A stretch of 64,000 bases of DNA from Blastobasis lacticolella (lineage: Eukaryota > Arthropoda > Insecta > Lepidoptera > Blastobasidae), in the NCBI GenBank assembly GCA_905147135.1, contig LR990044.1, forward strand, positions 16,744,122 to 16,808,121, given 5' to 3'. Within the stretch, counting starts at the first letter, position 1. The number at the start of each line of letters is the position of its first letter. Below the pieces are notes generated by a model, which saw nothing but the letters and a program-made list of their open reading frames with translations, searched no databases and was not told the origin of the DNA. Made by a program: the position numbers and the translations under genes. Shown piece by piece: positions 21,726 through 30,923 of this stretch.

Positions 21726-22615
21726 AACTTATTTACTGATTTATTGTTATAACATACCAATAACCTTATAATTTTTTACCCTATTGACACTATTGCTACT
21801 AGTTTTTACTATTTGTTTCTATTGAAAACACATATAGTTTGGGGCATACTATCTTCAGTAATCGTCGCGTGTATCGTGTTAACAAGTAATATGAAAAAGC
21901 TTTTAGAGAGATAAATCAGAACACGTATAAAAATATATTTTTAAACGTAAGTTATGTCTTCGATTTTTTTTGTTTACCGCCACGCCTAACAAAAGTACAA
22001 TAAAACGTTGATCACATACAAATATATGTTGTAGCCAAGGGGCATAACATTTTATTATATATCTTTTTTTTTATTTATTAATCCTTACAATATTTCGTAC
22101 ATTCTGTCTTACTTATAGTTACCCTGCCAAACTGCATAACTGCATAAAAAGGTTATGATGTAAAACTCCACCCCTTCAACATGAAGGTGACTACGCGGCG
22201 AAGAAGCAAATTTTAGTACAAACAAGCGACCTGCCATGGCTTCGTGCTGGGTTTCTCTGGTTGCTTTACCATAATATGCACGTATATATATATATAATAT
22301 ATACACACAAACTTTTCGGAAAAAATTCTCTAACAGATAGTGACAACCGCATTAAAATCCGTTGCATGGTTTAGGACTTAGCCGAAATAAATATAGTTAG
22401 ACCGACAGGCAGACGCGCAATGCTACTAGAATTTACAACGTAGAGATATAATAATAAAATATATATATTTTTGATTAAAACTTACATATACAAAAACACG
22501 TAAAAGGTAAAAAAAAATATTATTTGCCTGAGCTACCCAAATTACAGATCTTAATTTAATAAAGAGCAGTATAAATAATCACTAACAAAATATGATATGT
22601 TAAGTTTCAGGGATT
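21726..22615. other. AT-rich stretch with a dispersed-repeat piece
   Basis: At 22345-22420, CCGCATTAAAATCCGTTGCA followed by GACCGACAGGCAGACGCG matches the wording of a ubiquitous insect dispersed repeat seen also near 32.1 kb (GGACAGACAGACGCG). Otherwise nothing recognised. Confidence 0.45.
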
Positions 22616-22835
22616 ATAGACGTAGTGCCTCACGAAGGGCCTCATAAGAAGGCTCAGCGTCACTCAGCGTGTGAAAGAAACAGCTATGCTAGAGTTTCTC
22701 TACATGATAGAGTCGCCAGCCACCACCGGCATCCTGGCCATGATAGCAGCACAGCTGCTGGACTGCCGGACTGCTGCACTGCCTGCTGCTGGAGTGCTGC
22801 TCGATTGCACATGGAGGCATGCAGCGCTGACTATA
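22616..22835 (+). other. GC-rich GCTGCTGGACTGC-rich island with an open frame
   Basis: A TTAAGTTTCAG acceptor-like site precedes 22612. Two overlapping plus-strand frames follow: 81 codons at 22625-22870, and 63 codons at 22671-22862 with its first ATG at 22686. The second half contains imperfect repeats of CTGCTGGACTGC / CTGCACTGCCTG, so one frame is Ala/Leu-rich and the other Cys-rich. It could be an exon of an unrecognised gene, but no donor site is evident. Low-complexity expansion is the simpler reading. Confidence 0.25.
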
Positions 22836-22929
22836 TATGTATTGTTTTTTTTAATATCGTAATTTACTAACTTAGGTATAAATCATGCTAACAAAAATGA
22901 GTCCTTTATTACTTGATTTAATAAATGAA

Positions 22930-23076
22930 ATTTAAATTGAAAACTGAAGTGGCTAAGGCAGACAAGGACGGACAACCTTGTAAAGGTCGTAGGGAGTCGA
23001 TGGGTGCAAGAGGCGCAGAGTCGAGTGGAAGACGTGGGGGAAGCATACAACCTGTGGCTGAGATGATGATGATGTT
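22930..23076 (+). repeat. RTE-like LINE C-terminus with (GAT)n tail
   Basis: The plus strand reads WVQEAQSRVEDVGEAYNLW then LR and a stop, followed by GATGATGATGATG. The pattern W-x-Q-x-A-Q-x-R ... GEAY ... W near the stop is characteristic of the C-terminus of lepidopteran RTE-type non-LTR retrotransposons. Only the last 30 or so codons are readable. Confidence 0.65.
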
Positions 23077-23079
23077 AAG

Positions 23080-23490
23080 TTTTAAACTCCGAGCTCCAAC
23101 CTGCCAAGAATGGATACTATAGCAAGCTGATCTTTAGTAAATTAAAAATATGTACATAAATGTAGAGAGTGCACATGATAGCCTTCTTCGCTATAAATTT
23201 GCGAACGAAATCAACAGACTTTGGCAGTCAAAAAGGACAAAAGCAATGATAGGCACGCCATAACCTAAGCGCAGACTTATCTTGCGGGCATTCTAAGATG
23301 TTTCTCTACGTAGTTTAATCAATATTTATCTTTTGATTTATTGAAACAGATTTATCTTTATAACACTACCAAAATGTGACTGCAGATGGTCTATCTGCGC
23401 ACGTAATGTAGGTACTTACTATCAACCATGTAGACAGCTATGCTACTTTAGAATATTTCGTGTATTAGAATTCTTATGCGGGTATATTTT
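23080..23490. other. Non-coding stretch, unrecognised
   Basis: No gene, repeat family or notable structure. Confidence 0.4.
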
Positions 23491-23499
23491 CAGCAATAT

Positions 23500-23875
23500 C
23501 GCTTAATTTGATATGGCCGTTAAAAGATCAACATGGACCGTCTATGTCCCTAGGCGGCCGTACAACATCCAACAAGCGATAAACTGTCTATATAAGTCCC
23601 TATCAAATATCGCTTTCAAGAGCGATACAAGTATGTATACAAGGCTCGCTACGACGTGGACAGACGATTTCGCAAAGGTCGTAAATCCTTGGAGACAACT
23701 AGTTAAACTGGAGGAAAAAAAAATCTCAGATAATCAGTTATCTGGTCATGCTTATTTTTTTTTTGCTATTCGGTGACAAATTCCAAGTGGTATCTCCAAG
23801 AAACAAGGGTTAGGAATCCAATGGATGTAAGAGGCACAGAGTCAATCGGTGTGGACGTCCTGCTGAGTCAGTAAT
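23500..23875 (+). repeat. Degenerate RTE-like LINE C-terminal region
   Basis: The open frame 23513-23776 ends with residues TTWTDDFAKVV then NPWRQL, matching the TRWTDDF..V..nW motif that precedes the RTE C-terminus. Downstream, 23815-23855 repeats the last segment (TGGATGTAAGAGGCACAGAG) in which a TAA replaces a likely CAA. The two halves are displaced by about 100 bp that does not read through. Thus it is a broken copy, not a gene. Confidence 0.55.
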
Positions 23876-23879
23876 TGTG

Positions 23880-24265
23880 TGTTATTGTCGTAATAGGAAT
23901 AATAGGATCTTCGTGAAAATCCAGTGACGATTGAAATACCGGATGATTAATATCTAAGAATGATTTTCGTAATCATCCGTGCCATGTTCAGGACCATTGC
24001 AAAAATCCGACTCATTTTAGTATTTCGTATTTACTTTCGTATTTATGTCATGAGCGCTGATTGGCTGTTTAGAACGTACACTGACAATGACTACATTCCT
24101 TTTTTTAGCAGAGATATTTACATTAAATTTTCAACACTAAATTCTTCAACTTTTGGCGGAGCTCCTGCGTGAATGCTGACTTCTGTCAGGATCCGTTTTA
24201 CTACTATCAGTCCTCCACTTCAGCCGATTTTTAGCTTCCTGTGCCTCCAGCTGAATCTCTTTCCT
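23880..24265. other. Non-coding stretch, unrecognised
   Basis: A 70-codon plus-strand frame (23960-24172) has no recognisable domain. No repeat identified. Confidence 0.35.
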
Positions 24266-24269
24266 GGTA

Positions 24270-24378
24270 CCTGCAGGTTAAGGCAAGTTAAGGCTGCAGG
24301 TTAAGGCATCTATTTCCCACATAATCAGGCTCAAGATTAACAACAAACGGTAATGGGGTAATGATGATGATGATGAGA
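24270..24378 (+). repeat. Retroposon 3' end with (GAT)n tail
   Basis: A direct duplication GCAGGTTAAGGC (two copies 20-30 bp apart) is followed by GGTAATGGGGTAATGATGAT and more GATGA units. The TGGGGTAA(TGA)n ending is that of a non-LTR or SINE 3' terminus. No coding part is recognisable. Confidence 0.45.
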
Positions 24379-24680
24379 AAATGAATGAAAAATTATCATT
24401 TTGTAGTTCACAATAGTCCCTCACAATATAATATCGAATGTTGATACACACCATAACTTTCCCAATTTACTTGTCAAGGGTTATTTACATAAATACTCGT
24501 ATATAAAAGCAGTGATGAATGGCTGTTACAGAGCACTGTAGTGTCTACTCTCGAAGCCACGAAAGCTGAATTTATCAAATAGGGTTTGCGTTTGATAAAT
24601 AATAGAGCACTGAATAGTAATTGCTACAAGTACTTATTAATATTACAATAACTTGCACTTAGAGCGACCCGTCCCCTGCA

Positions 24681-25009
24681 GCATCGGTGGCCTAGTTGTT
24701 AAGGGGTCCGACTCGTAAGAGAGAGGTACCGGGTTCGAATCCCAGTGCCGCCATGAACCAATGACCCTTTTCGGAGCTATGTACATTAGTTGATCACTAA
24801 CCGATGCTCTTGCGGTGAAGGGAAACATCTTGAAATGTTGTATTGTTGATTGTGTAAACATGATCCAATTTGGTCAGATTCCCTATTAACAGGGTCGCGG
24901 AGGTCAGATGGCAGTCGCTCCATTGTAATTAAACGATCTGCCAAGTTCTGGATCATGGTCAAGGCGGACCCGGGCCTGCGTGTGCGAGAACAAGATGTGC
25001 GTCAACATG
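24681..25009 (+). repeat. SINE-A, full-length, plus strand
   Basis: This is the best plus-strand copy. The tRNA head begins GCATCGGTGGCCTAGTTGTT (box A region) and has a perfect box B, GGTTCGAATCC, at 24732-24742. The body follows with CGATGCTCTTGCGGTGAAGG, GGAGGTCAGATGGCAGTCGC and GGTCAAGGCGGACCCGGGCC. Box A has TG where the consensus wants GG. GACCCGT occurs at 24666-24672 and 25015-25021, a possible but imperfectly placed TSD. Pol III transcription from the internal promoter is the expected mode for such elements. Confidence 0.85.
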
Positions 25010-25059
25010 ACAGTGACCCGTTGCTACTCCGCGAAGATATAATATTCCTAAACTAAATG

Positions 25060-25172
25060 TTAAACTACAACAGACGCTCCAATTTGGCTAGAGCCTTAGT
25101 CTTGGATTAATATCAACTGTAACTGACGGTTGATCGGCTTCAGTCAAATCGGAGCGTCTATTAGTAGTTTAA
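25060..25172. mobile_element. 113-bp hairpin element bounded by TTAA
   Basis: The left arm 25060-25088 and right arm 25143-25172 pair over about 29 nt with three mismatches and one bulge, both opening TTAAACTAC. A second small hairpin (ATCAACTGT / ACGGTTGAT) lies at the centre. TTAA is the piggyBac target, but the arms do not begin CCC as in typical piggyBac ends. It may be a MITE of unknown type or a structured RNA. Confidence 0.6.
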
Positions 25173-25174
25173 TT

Positions 25175-27260
25175 CAGAAATGATATTAGGGTACCTACCT
25201 AATTTAGTGCCGAGCTGCGCGTAAGCAACGTGCGTGCCCGTCTTCAATTGTTTCTTACGATAAAATAATTTATGAGAAATATTTTTTCGTACGGTCTCTA
25301 TAAGTAGTACAATTTAATTTTTTGAATTACCGTGGTATACTCAGGCTTTTTATATGTATAAAGACAATAAAACCCGACTTAAACAGATACAGAACTATAT
25401 CAATGGCGCCTAGAATATGCAAATACTAATCCGCAGCAGAGTTTAGTTAAAATATTCAGCGGCACCTCGCATCCATTTGTCGCATATACCTGCCTAAATA
25501 GGCGGGAAACTATCCTCTTTATTTATTCCAAGGCATTGGAACTTTACCCTGTAATGCACCGAATCCAGTGGGCTGTAGTGGTTCAAAGCCTTTGCCTATT
25601 CCGGCTGTGAGACCCGTGAGTAGGCCAGTCGCACCGACGGATCCGCGAAGGGCGGTTGTGTCGCGCTTTACGGACTCAGTGCGTTGCGTGCTTTATTCTG
25701 TGCCGAGTTTTCAGCCAGTGCTTCGTGTTTATAGGTACGATGTTTCTTTTTTTCTCTATTTAAAAATAAGTCGAACGTGAATTTTAATTTTATGTGTGTT
25801 CTACAGATGTTGAATTTCGTTTTATGCAAGTAGTTATTGATGAATTAAATTGAATTTGGTACTTTTTATTTTAATATTTCATAGTGTAAGTTAAAGTCTT
25901 TGTTTCATATAATACGTATACGTTACATAAAATTACTATATTCATAATATAAAAAAAAAACTTTTGGTGTGTTTGATTCTTTAAACATAGTAAGAAGTGA
26001 GAGAGAAGAAGATTATTTTGAGGGAAGCGAGTACCGTTTTATTCATTATTTAATATTTCAATTATAGATCTTAGATCTTATATTAAGTAGGTATATAATT
26101 TTAACACCTAGAGCACATGTAGGAAACAAAAACAAACGCAATAGTATCTAAACTATTGTTATTAATTTCAACCCATTATACTCGCTTAATTTATATTCAA
26201 TATTACAATTTTAATGAAGTATAACTTAATTTTATGGAAGTTAATATAATAATATGTTAATTAATATTTTATTTCTGTTATCAAACATGCATTTATCATA
26301 ATGAGTTTCGAAAATATTTGCTCAGGTTTTACGTGCATGATTGAAGAGGATTTCTTCACAATACTATTTCGTCAACCCATTTTAGTATTCATATTTTTTT
26401 TTAGAAAACAAATTACGTGCAATACTCTTCATGGCATCCATTTTGTTTCAATAGAAATACCTACTTATTTTACTCTACGTCGGTATAATTTGTACTTGTT
26501 GAAACCGTCACTGACCATATGCAATTAATCGTAAACTTTTATTACTCATCTCAAAACTGATAAATAAGTCTTCACAATTTATTTCTTGATCCAATCTATA
26601 GTAAACAACAAAATCTAAAACAAGAATTTCTACGACATCTCACCGCACAAACGCAGCCAATTCCACGATCAACAATGCTCTACTTTGTTGCTCTATAATA
26701 TTGTACAGTCTACAAGATTACCTCAGCATGATGTCTGCATCATACCTACTGTGCTACGAAATCGTTACAATATCTCCTCATCAGGGCCGCAGCATGTTGG
26801 CTCCGCGGAACTGCACTCAGGGGACAGACGAAGGCTACACAGGGGACTGACGCCTGTTTTTCCGCTGGCAACTTGTCTCTACTCAACAGTACACTGTGTA
26901 TTTGTTCGTATGAATACTGAATAGTAATGCTGTGCGGTATTCGCTACGTTTGCTGTAGGTTGGGTTTTGCCTAGATAGCTTTTTGTGGAAAGGCTTTGTG
27001 TTTTTGTTTGTGTTTCGTTTCGACGATGTAAGTGAATGTTATATTGAGTACAATAGTCACGTTTGCAGTAATACATATATAATAAAAAAAAATTATTATG
27101 CAGTTATGGGAAAGTGGACTATAAAGACAAAACGCATTAGTATTCGTATCGTTTCGTGGATAGATCTTGGGACAAACCCTTCGAAACACTTCGATAACTT
27201 CGCCCAGGAACAGCGTCAAATATAGTACTGCTCAATCAATCAGTCTCCTTCAATATAAAT
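25175..27260. other. Non-coding stretch with two GC-rich patches
   Basis: 25560-25740 is GC-rich and includes CTCAGTGCGTTGCG (initiator-like TCAGT at about 25677) and TTTATAG|GTACGA, a possible 5' splice donor near 25733. It could be a non-coding first exon, but this is speculation. 26760-26880 is a second GC-rich patch with no frame. The rest is AT-rich with many ORF shadows and no domain. Confidence 0.3.
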
Positions 27261-27263
27261 AAA

Positions 27264-27370
27264 AATAATTACATACACACTTACGCCCGTATCCTTACCG
27301 TTTAGTAGGCAGAGACTATCGAGTGTCACAATAGCTATCCTGACACACCTTTCTCGCCTCTTCCATATTC
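27264..27370 (-). repeat. Family K retroposon fragment, minus strand
   Basis: TACATACACACTTACGCCCG, TATCC, TAGGCAGAGACTATCGAGTG and CCTGACACACCTTTCTCGCC are the reverse of the family K 3' end at 44195-44365 and 45310-45480 (AGAGGTGTGTCAGG, CGATAGTCTCTGTCTA, GGGCG, TGTATGTAT). Confidence 0.55.
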
Positions 27371-27454
27371 ATACATTTTTTCATGCATTTACGTCGGTTG
27401 AGGGTAAAATAATTATTGGCAGAAATATAACACCAAACCAACCCAATATATTAA

Positions 27455-27560
27455 CAGGAGGGGTACTCACATACATACACACTAGTGCCACAAGCTACGA
27501 TCTTGAACACCTCGTTTGCTTCTTCCACATTCATATATATTTTTTCAATGAGTGTCGAAC
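27455..27560 (-). repeat. Family K fragment, second minus-strand copy
   Basis: ACTCACATACATACACACTA, GTGCCACAAGCTACGATC and CTTCTTCCACATTCATATAT match the reverse of 44230-44350. The middle part is divergent. Confidence 0.45.
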
Positions 27561-27640
27561 AAGGCGACGAATCCATGCTAGATAACACCTCCGTACACAA
27601 AATAAAATGGACAGCAGCTTTTTAGCCGAGTACTTTTAAC
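27544..27640 (+). repeat. Family D fragment, degenerate
   Basis: GAGTGTCGAACAAGGCGACG and AAATGGACAGCAGCTTTTTA match scattered parts of family D (GGTGTCGTACAAGGCGACTA and AAATGGGCAGCAGCTTTTTC). The order is conserved and the spacing shortened. Confidence 0.45.
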
Positions 27641-27683
27641 ACACAGTTCTACAGCTAAGATTTTGGCAGTCTTATGACATTTT

Positions 27684-27822
27684 GACGACCGGAGTGGTTC
27701 TGTTGGTTAACATCATCGCCGGTCTGCCACGCAGAGGTCATGGGTTCGATTCCCGGCAGAGCAGAAATGTAAATGATGAATTTTAATTTTTGTTTCGTGT
27801 CTAGGTGTTATATGTATGTCGT
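27684..27822 (+). repeat. SINE-B head and proximal body
   Basis: The tRNA-Gly-like head runs GACGACCGGAGTGGTTCTGT (box A region), with GTCTGCCACGCAGAGGTC around the anticodon position and a perfect box B, GGTTCGATTCC. Then AAATGATGAATTTTAATTTT and TCTAGGTGTTATATGTATG follow. The copy is truncated before the CTTTGGGGCTAGATGGCGCT part. The next 15 bp lead into the 3' end of the LINE at 27838. Confidence 0.75.
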
Positions 27823-28253
27823 CGCGTGAAGGAAAGGGGTATGTATGTATGTAAACTCTTTATTGCATTAAATACCTTAGAACTATATAACAAAAGTGAT
27901 ATAAAATACATTGCAAAGGCGGGCTTATCCCACAATAGGATTTCTTACAGCTAACCTTAGATAAGCTGAAAGGAGCTTTAACGAGCGGTGGAGGCAACAA
28001 TGAGTACCTATACAATAAACGTACTAAGTAAATTGACTTAACCTAAATAAATATATTTAAACCTATAAAAATACACATATATAAATAACTATGCCTACAC
28101 TATACAATAATAACTACTATAAATATATATTTATTATATAACAAATAATGCTCTATTCATGGGCGAGGAGGTGTTTTTTCACAAGTTCCTTGAAGCAACA
28201 TAACGTGCGAGCATTCTGAACGTCTTCCGGTAGTGCGTTCCACAGACGCGCAG

Positions 28254-28625
28254 CTAATACTCGGAACGACTTTCCGTAACCAGCTGAGATGTAAGCAGGA
28301 ATTTCAAGTTGAAGTTCCTTGCGGGGGCGTAGTCGGTAGTGTTAGCGGGCGGACATAAATTAAACATTTCGCGGAGGTACAGAGGAGCGGCGGGATTAAA
28401 AAGTGCGTTAAACAATAACCCAAGTATATGGCACTCTCGTCGTTGCCGTATAGGAATCCAATTTAATTTGCGTCTATATTCGGACACGTGGTCGAACTTA
28501 CGTAACCCAAACACGTACCTGATGCAAAGATTCTGTAGTCGTTCCAACCGAGTTAGAAGTTGCTCGGTAGGGTATAAATAGGCAACGTCCCCGTAGTCCA
28601 GCAATGGCAGAATGAGGAAATTCAC
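28254..28625 (-). pseudogene. LINE RT C-terminal open frame (part of 27838-29335)
   Basis: A 123-codon segment starts MNFLILPLLDYGDVAYL and includes RLERLQNLCIRYVFGLRKFD. It is the thumb and C-terminal region of the LINE protein. It is out of frame with the upstream segment 28622-28807 because of a one-base shift near 28648, and it leaves frame again near 28290. Confidence 0.8.
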
Positions 28626-28813
28626 CAGAAGAACCTTCGTCTCAAAGAGTAAGAATTGCTGCTGTATCTTTTAAGAGAATGGAATGATGCGAAAGCCTTC
28701 CGGCTGACCTCACCGATGTGCGTTGCCCAGGACAGTGTTTGGTCAAATATGACCCCCAAATTCTTCACTGAGTCACTGAATTCAATAACAGTGCCATCAA
28801 AAATCAACTTTTG

Positions 28814-29266
28814 TTAAGCAACACTCCTTAGCTTACAAACAAAATGCTGGCTGCCTATCACAATAGCCTGTGATTTCGAGGCATTCACCCTCAGACCAAA
28901 CTCTTTAGCCCAGCTCTTTATAGTGTTGACATCTTTGTTCAACATGTCAACTGCAGTATTAAAATCGGAGAGGGGAGCGGATCTGTAGAGCTGCAGATCA
29001 TCTGCATACAGATGATATGACGAACTCAAGGAGGAAGTAATCCCATTTATAAATATTGAGAAAAGGATAGGCGAGAGAATTCCTCCCTGAGGTACTCCAG
29101 CTGTTAAGGAGCACCAGTCGGAGCGGCTATCGTCAATCTTAACCTGTTGGACCCGATCCTCCAAGTATGATTTAAACCAGGCGAGAGTAGTGGCAGACAT
29201 ATTCAGCGTTCTCAGCACGGCCAGCAAAATATCAAACGACCGTGTTAAAGGCACAACTGAAATCAA
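28814..29266 (-). pseudogene. LINE RT catalytic segment (part of 27838-29335)
   Basis: A 150-codon segment carries GVPQGGILSPILFSIFINGI and YADDLQLYRSAPL, which are RT motifs B and C. The frame ends in a TAA, but the same frame continues 7 nt later (28622-28807, MIFDGTVIEFSDSVKNLGV), so this is one point nonsense mutation. Motif A lies just upstream in another frame. Confidence 0.85.
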
Positions 29267-29454
29267 GAGGGACGAGCATAGTTAGCTCTTTATTCTCAAT
29301 GTTCAATCGTATGTCGTCGGTAATTTAGGTGGGGGTAGGGATGTATCAGGATCATCAGCACGCCCCACCAGAGGGCGCACTCCCACTTTCGTTTTCTTCG
29401 TCATGAGTTCGTACTATTGACCACATGATTCCATACTATTGACCGCATCCGTCA

Positions 29455-29588
29455 TGTATAATAAGTTTGTATTTTTATACATAAGTAGTTTATTAGTTAA
29501 CTATAGCACCCATAATCAAGATTTGCTTGCTTTGGTGCTAGATGGTGCTGGTGGATGCTAAAATTATCCAAGCATATTAAAAATTTAT
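29455..29588 (+). repeat. SINE-B distal half
   Basis: TATAATAAGTTTGTATTTTT, ATAAGTAGTTTATTAGTTA, CACCCATAATCAAGATTTGC and TTTGGTGCTAGATGGTGCTG match the 3' part of SINE-B, ending at AAATTATCCAAGCATATT. The tRNA head is absent. Confidence 0.7.
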
Positions 29589-29659
29589 TGCTCTCGATAA
29601 TGTTTTAAAGGATGATTTTGGTTCTTTGTGGACCGTTAATGTATGATGTATGAGTGTTA

Positions 29660-29865
29660 CTACGTAGACCCTCTGTTGCGGTCTACGCGAAGTTACGAAA
29701 GAACATTTCTCGTTCGCACGATTCGGATGTGGAATGAGCTCCCAGTCACAATGTGATGGGACTATGATATGGGATCGTTCACGACGTATATTAGAGGTCT
29801 CCTTAGAGATGGGCCACGCATTAGTAGCGCCTCTGGTGTTGCTGATGTTCATAGGTTATTTTTAA
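29660..29865 (+). pseudogene. Second LINE C-terminus (plus strand)
   Basis: Read on the plus strand, SYERTFLVRTIRMWNELPV then TM, a TGA, and in the same frame WDYDMGSFTTYIRGLLRDGP and RISSASGVADVHRLF. The RTxxxWNxLP core followed by an F..Y/hydrophobic helix is the usual C-terminus of R1/CR1/Jockey-group LINE proteins. A single TGA interrupts the frame. It is not the same copy as the minus-strand LINE at 27.8-29.3 kb. The minus-strand open frame of 91 codons here is a shadow. Confidence 0.6.
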
Positions 29866-29874
29866 ATGTAATCA

Positions 29875-29996
29875 GCAGAAAAATAGGCATGCGGGTCACC
29901 TGATGAAAAGTGGTCACCGCTGCCTATACAGGGCCTATATATTTGGGACTACGTTCCATCAGGTGGCTCGCTTGCCTGCTTGTCTGCCGTGTAGGT
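29875..29996. repeat. Two family I SINE tails in opposite orientation
   Basis: 29877-29925 reads as a reversed tail (GGCATGCGGGTCACCTGATG, AAAGTGGTCACCGCTGCCTA). 29940-29996 reads as a forward tail (CGTTCCATCAGGTGGCTCGC, TTGCCTGCTTGTCTGCCGTG). The two face each other with little spacer. Confidence 0.5.
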
Positions 29997-29999
29997 TAT

Positions 30000-30385
30000 T
30001 AGTAACACCTACCTCTCGATATTAACATCGCAACAACAAATCACGGGTCGGTGTGACATCAAACGTTTACAATTGCCGCCCAACAATTACAGTAACGACC
30101 GCAATACAAATCAAAAAAGTTGTTGCCGTAACTGCCAATGTTATGGTGGCAATCCTACAATTAAAGTCCAAATGTTTGGTAAAATTATACCCATACACGA
30201 TTGTATATACATATACGCGATAACAGAGTACTTTCGACTTCTAATTGCCCTTTGGGGATGATACAGTGTCAAATCAAAATACTTGTTGTGACGGCACATG
30301 TGATTAGTGTCTGTTCTATGAAAACAGTCCTAACTGTTAGTATGTCAACGTGGTAAATTATATTCTTTGTCATTATTGAGTGTCG
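30000..30385. other. Non-coding stretch, unrecognised
   Basis: A 62-codon plus-strand frame with several Cys residues (30073-30261, CCRNCQCYGG) has no recognisable family and sits between repeats. No repeat identified. Confidence 0.35.
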
Positions 30386-30409
30386 TAGGTTATTCTACGT
30401 CATCAAGTA

Positions 30410-30786
30410 AAAATATAATAATAATCATCTTGTTAATGTCCCGGTTGTGCTCTCGCGCAAGAAGGCCCGGGGTCCGCCTTGACCAGGATTTGGCAGGTCA
30501 GGTAATTTCAGTGGAGCGACTGCCATCTGACCTCCATGACCCTGCCAGGGGAACCTGACCAGATTGGATCATGGTTACACATCCAGTGGCCTGAATGTGC
30601 AGGTTTTGTCACGATGTTTTCCTCACGGTGTTTGTCGATGTGTTGTGTTGTGTTTTGTTTAGTATTCAACTAAAGTACATAACTCAGGAAACAGTCATTG
30701 GTACATGGCCGGAGCGGGATTAGAACCCGGGACCTCTGGCTTACGAGTCGTATACTCTAACCGCTCGGCAACCGACGCTCTAAACG
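30410..30786 (-). mobile_element. SINE-A insertion with 19-bp target-site duplication
   Basis: TATTCTACGTCATCAAGTA occurs at 30391-30409 and again at 30787-30805, directly flanking the element. The tRNA head is at the right (AACCGCTCGGCAACCGACGC, box B reversed as GGGATTAGAACCCGGGACC, with one change) and the 3' tail with an ATT run is at the left. A roughly 25-bp GTGTTGTGTTGTG-like insertion replaces CGTAAGAGCATCGG in the body. The long TSD shows retroposition by target-primed reverse transcription. Confidence 0.95.
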
Positions 30787-30923
30787 TATTCTACGTCATC
30801 AAGTATAAGAAAAAATCCACTTTGTAGCGGTAGTAGAGGCTTAGGTGACCTACATAACGTTGGTCTGCCCGTGCACAAACTGGCACAAATAAAAATTTTA
30901 ATTACCTAAGTTTTGGTAGCGAT

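Larger units (their letters stand above)
27838..29335 (-). mobile_element. 5'-truncated CR1/Jockey-type LINE with broken reverse transcriptase
   Basis: On the minus strand the 3' end is a (ATAC)n tail with AATAAAGAGTTTAC at about 27838-27870, then a roughly 270-bp 3' UTR. The coding part covers 28140-29335. RT motif A reads LDFSCAFNTV near 29245, followed by GVPQGGILSPILF near 29085 and the catalytic YADD at 28997-29008. Towards the C-terminus come LLDYGDVAY, LWNALPEDVQ and a terminal KKHLLAHE before the stop. There is an in-frame TAA at about 28814 and frameshifts near 29240, 28648 and 28290, so it is dead. The N-terminal half (endonuclease) is missing, as expected after incomplete target-primed reverse transcription. 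The class is inferred from the C-terminal LWNALP region. Confidence 0.85.

Noticed and set aside
23513..23776. Host gene with an 87-codon frame
   Set aside because: The readable motifs (TWTDDF..V, then NPWRQL) belong to a decayed LINE C-terminus.
24681..24760. tRNA gene (canonical box B and near-canonical box A)
   Set aside because: The same head recurs in many diverged copies attached to the same body, and the acceptor stem does not close. It is a SINE head, not a functional tRNA.
26971..27225. Overlapping 80- and 82-codon frames on both strands
   Set aside because: Mirror-image frames in AT-rich DNA with no domain. Neither strand is favoured.
29577..29852. 91-codon minus-strand frame as a gene
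   Set aside because: The opposite strand reads as a LINE C-terminus with one TGA. The minus-strand frame is its shadow.
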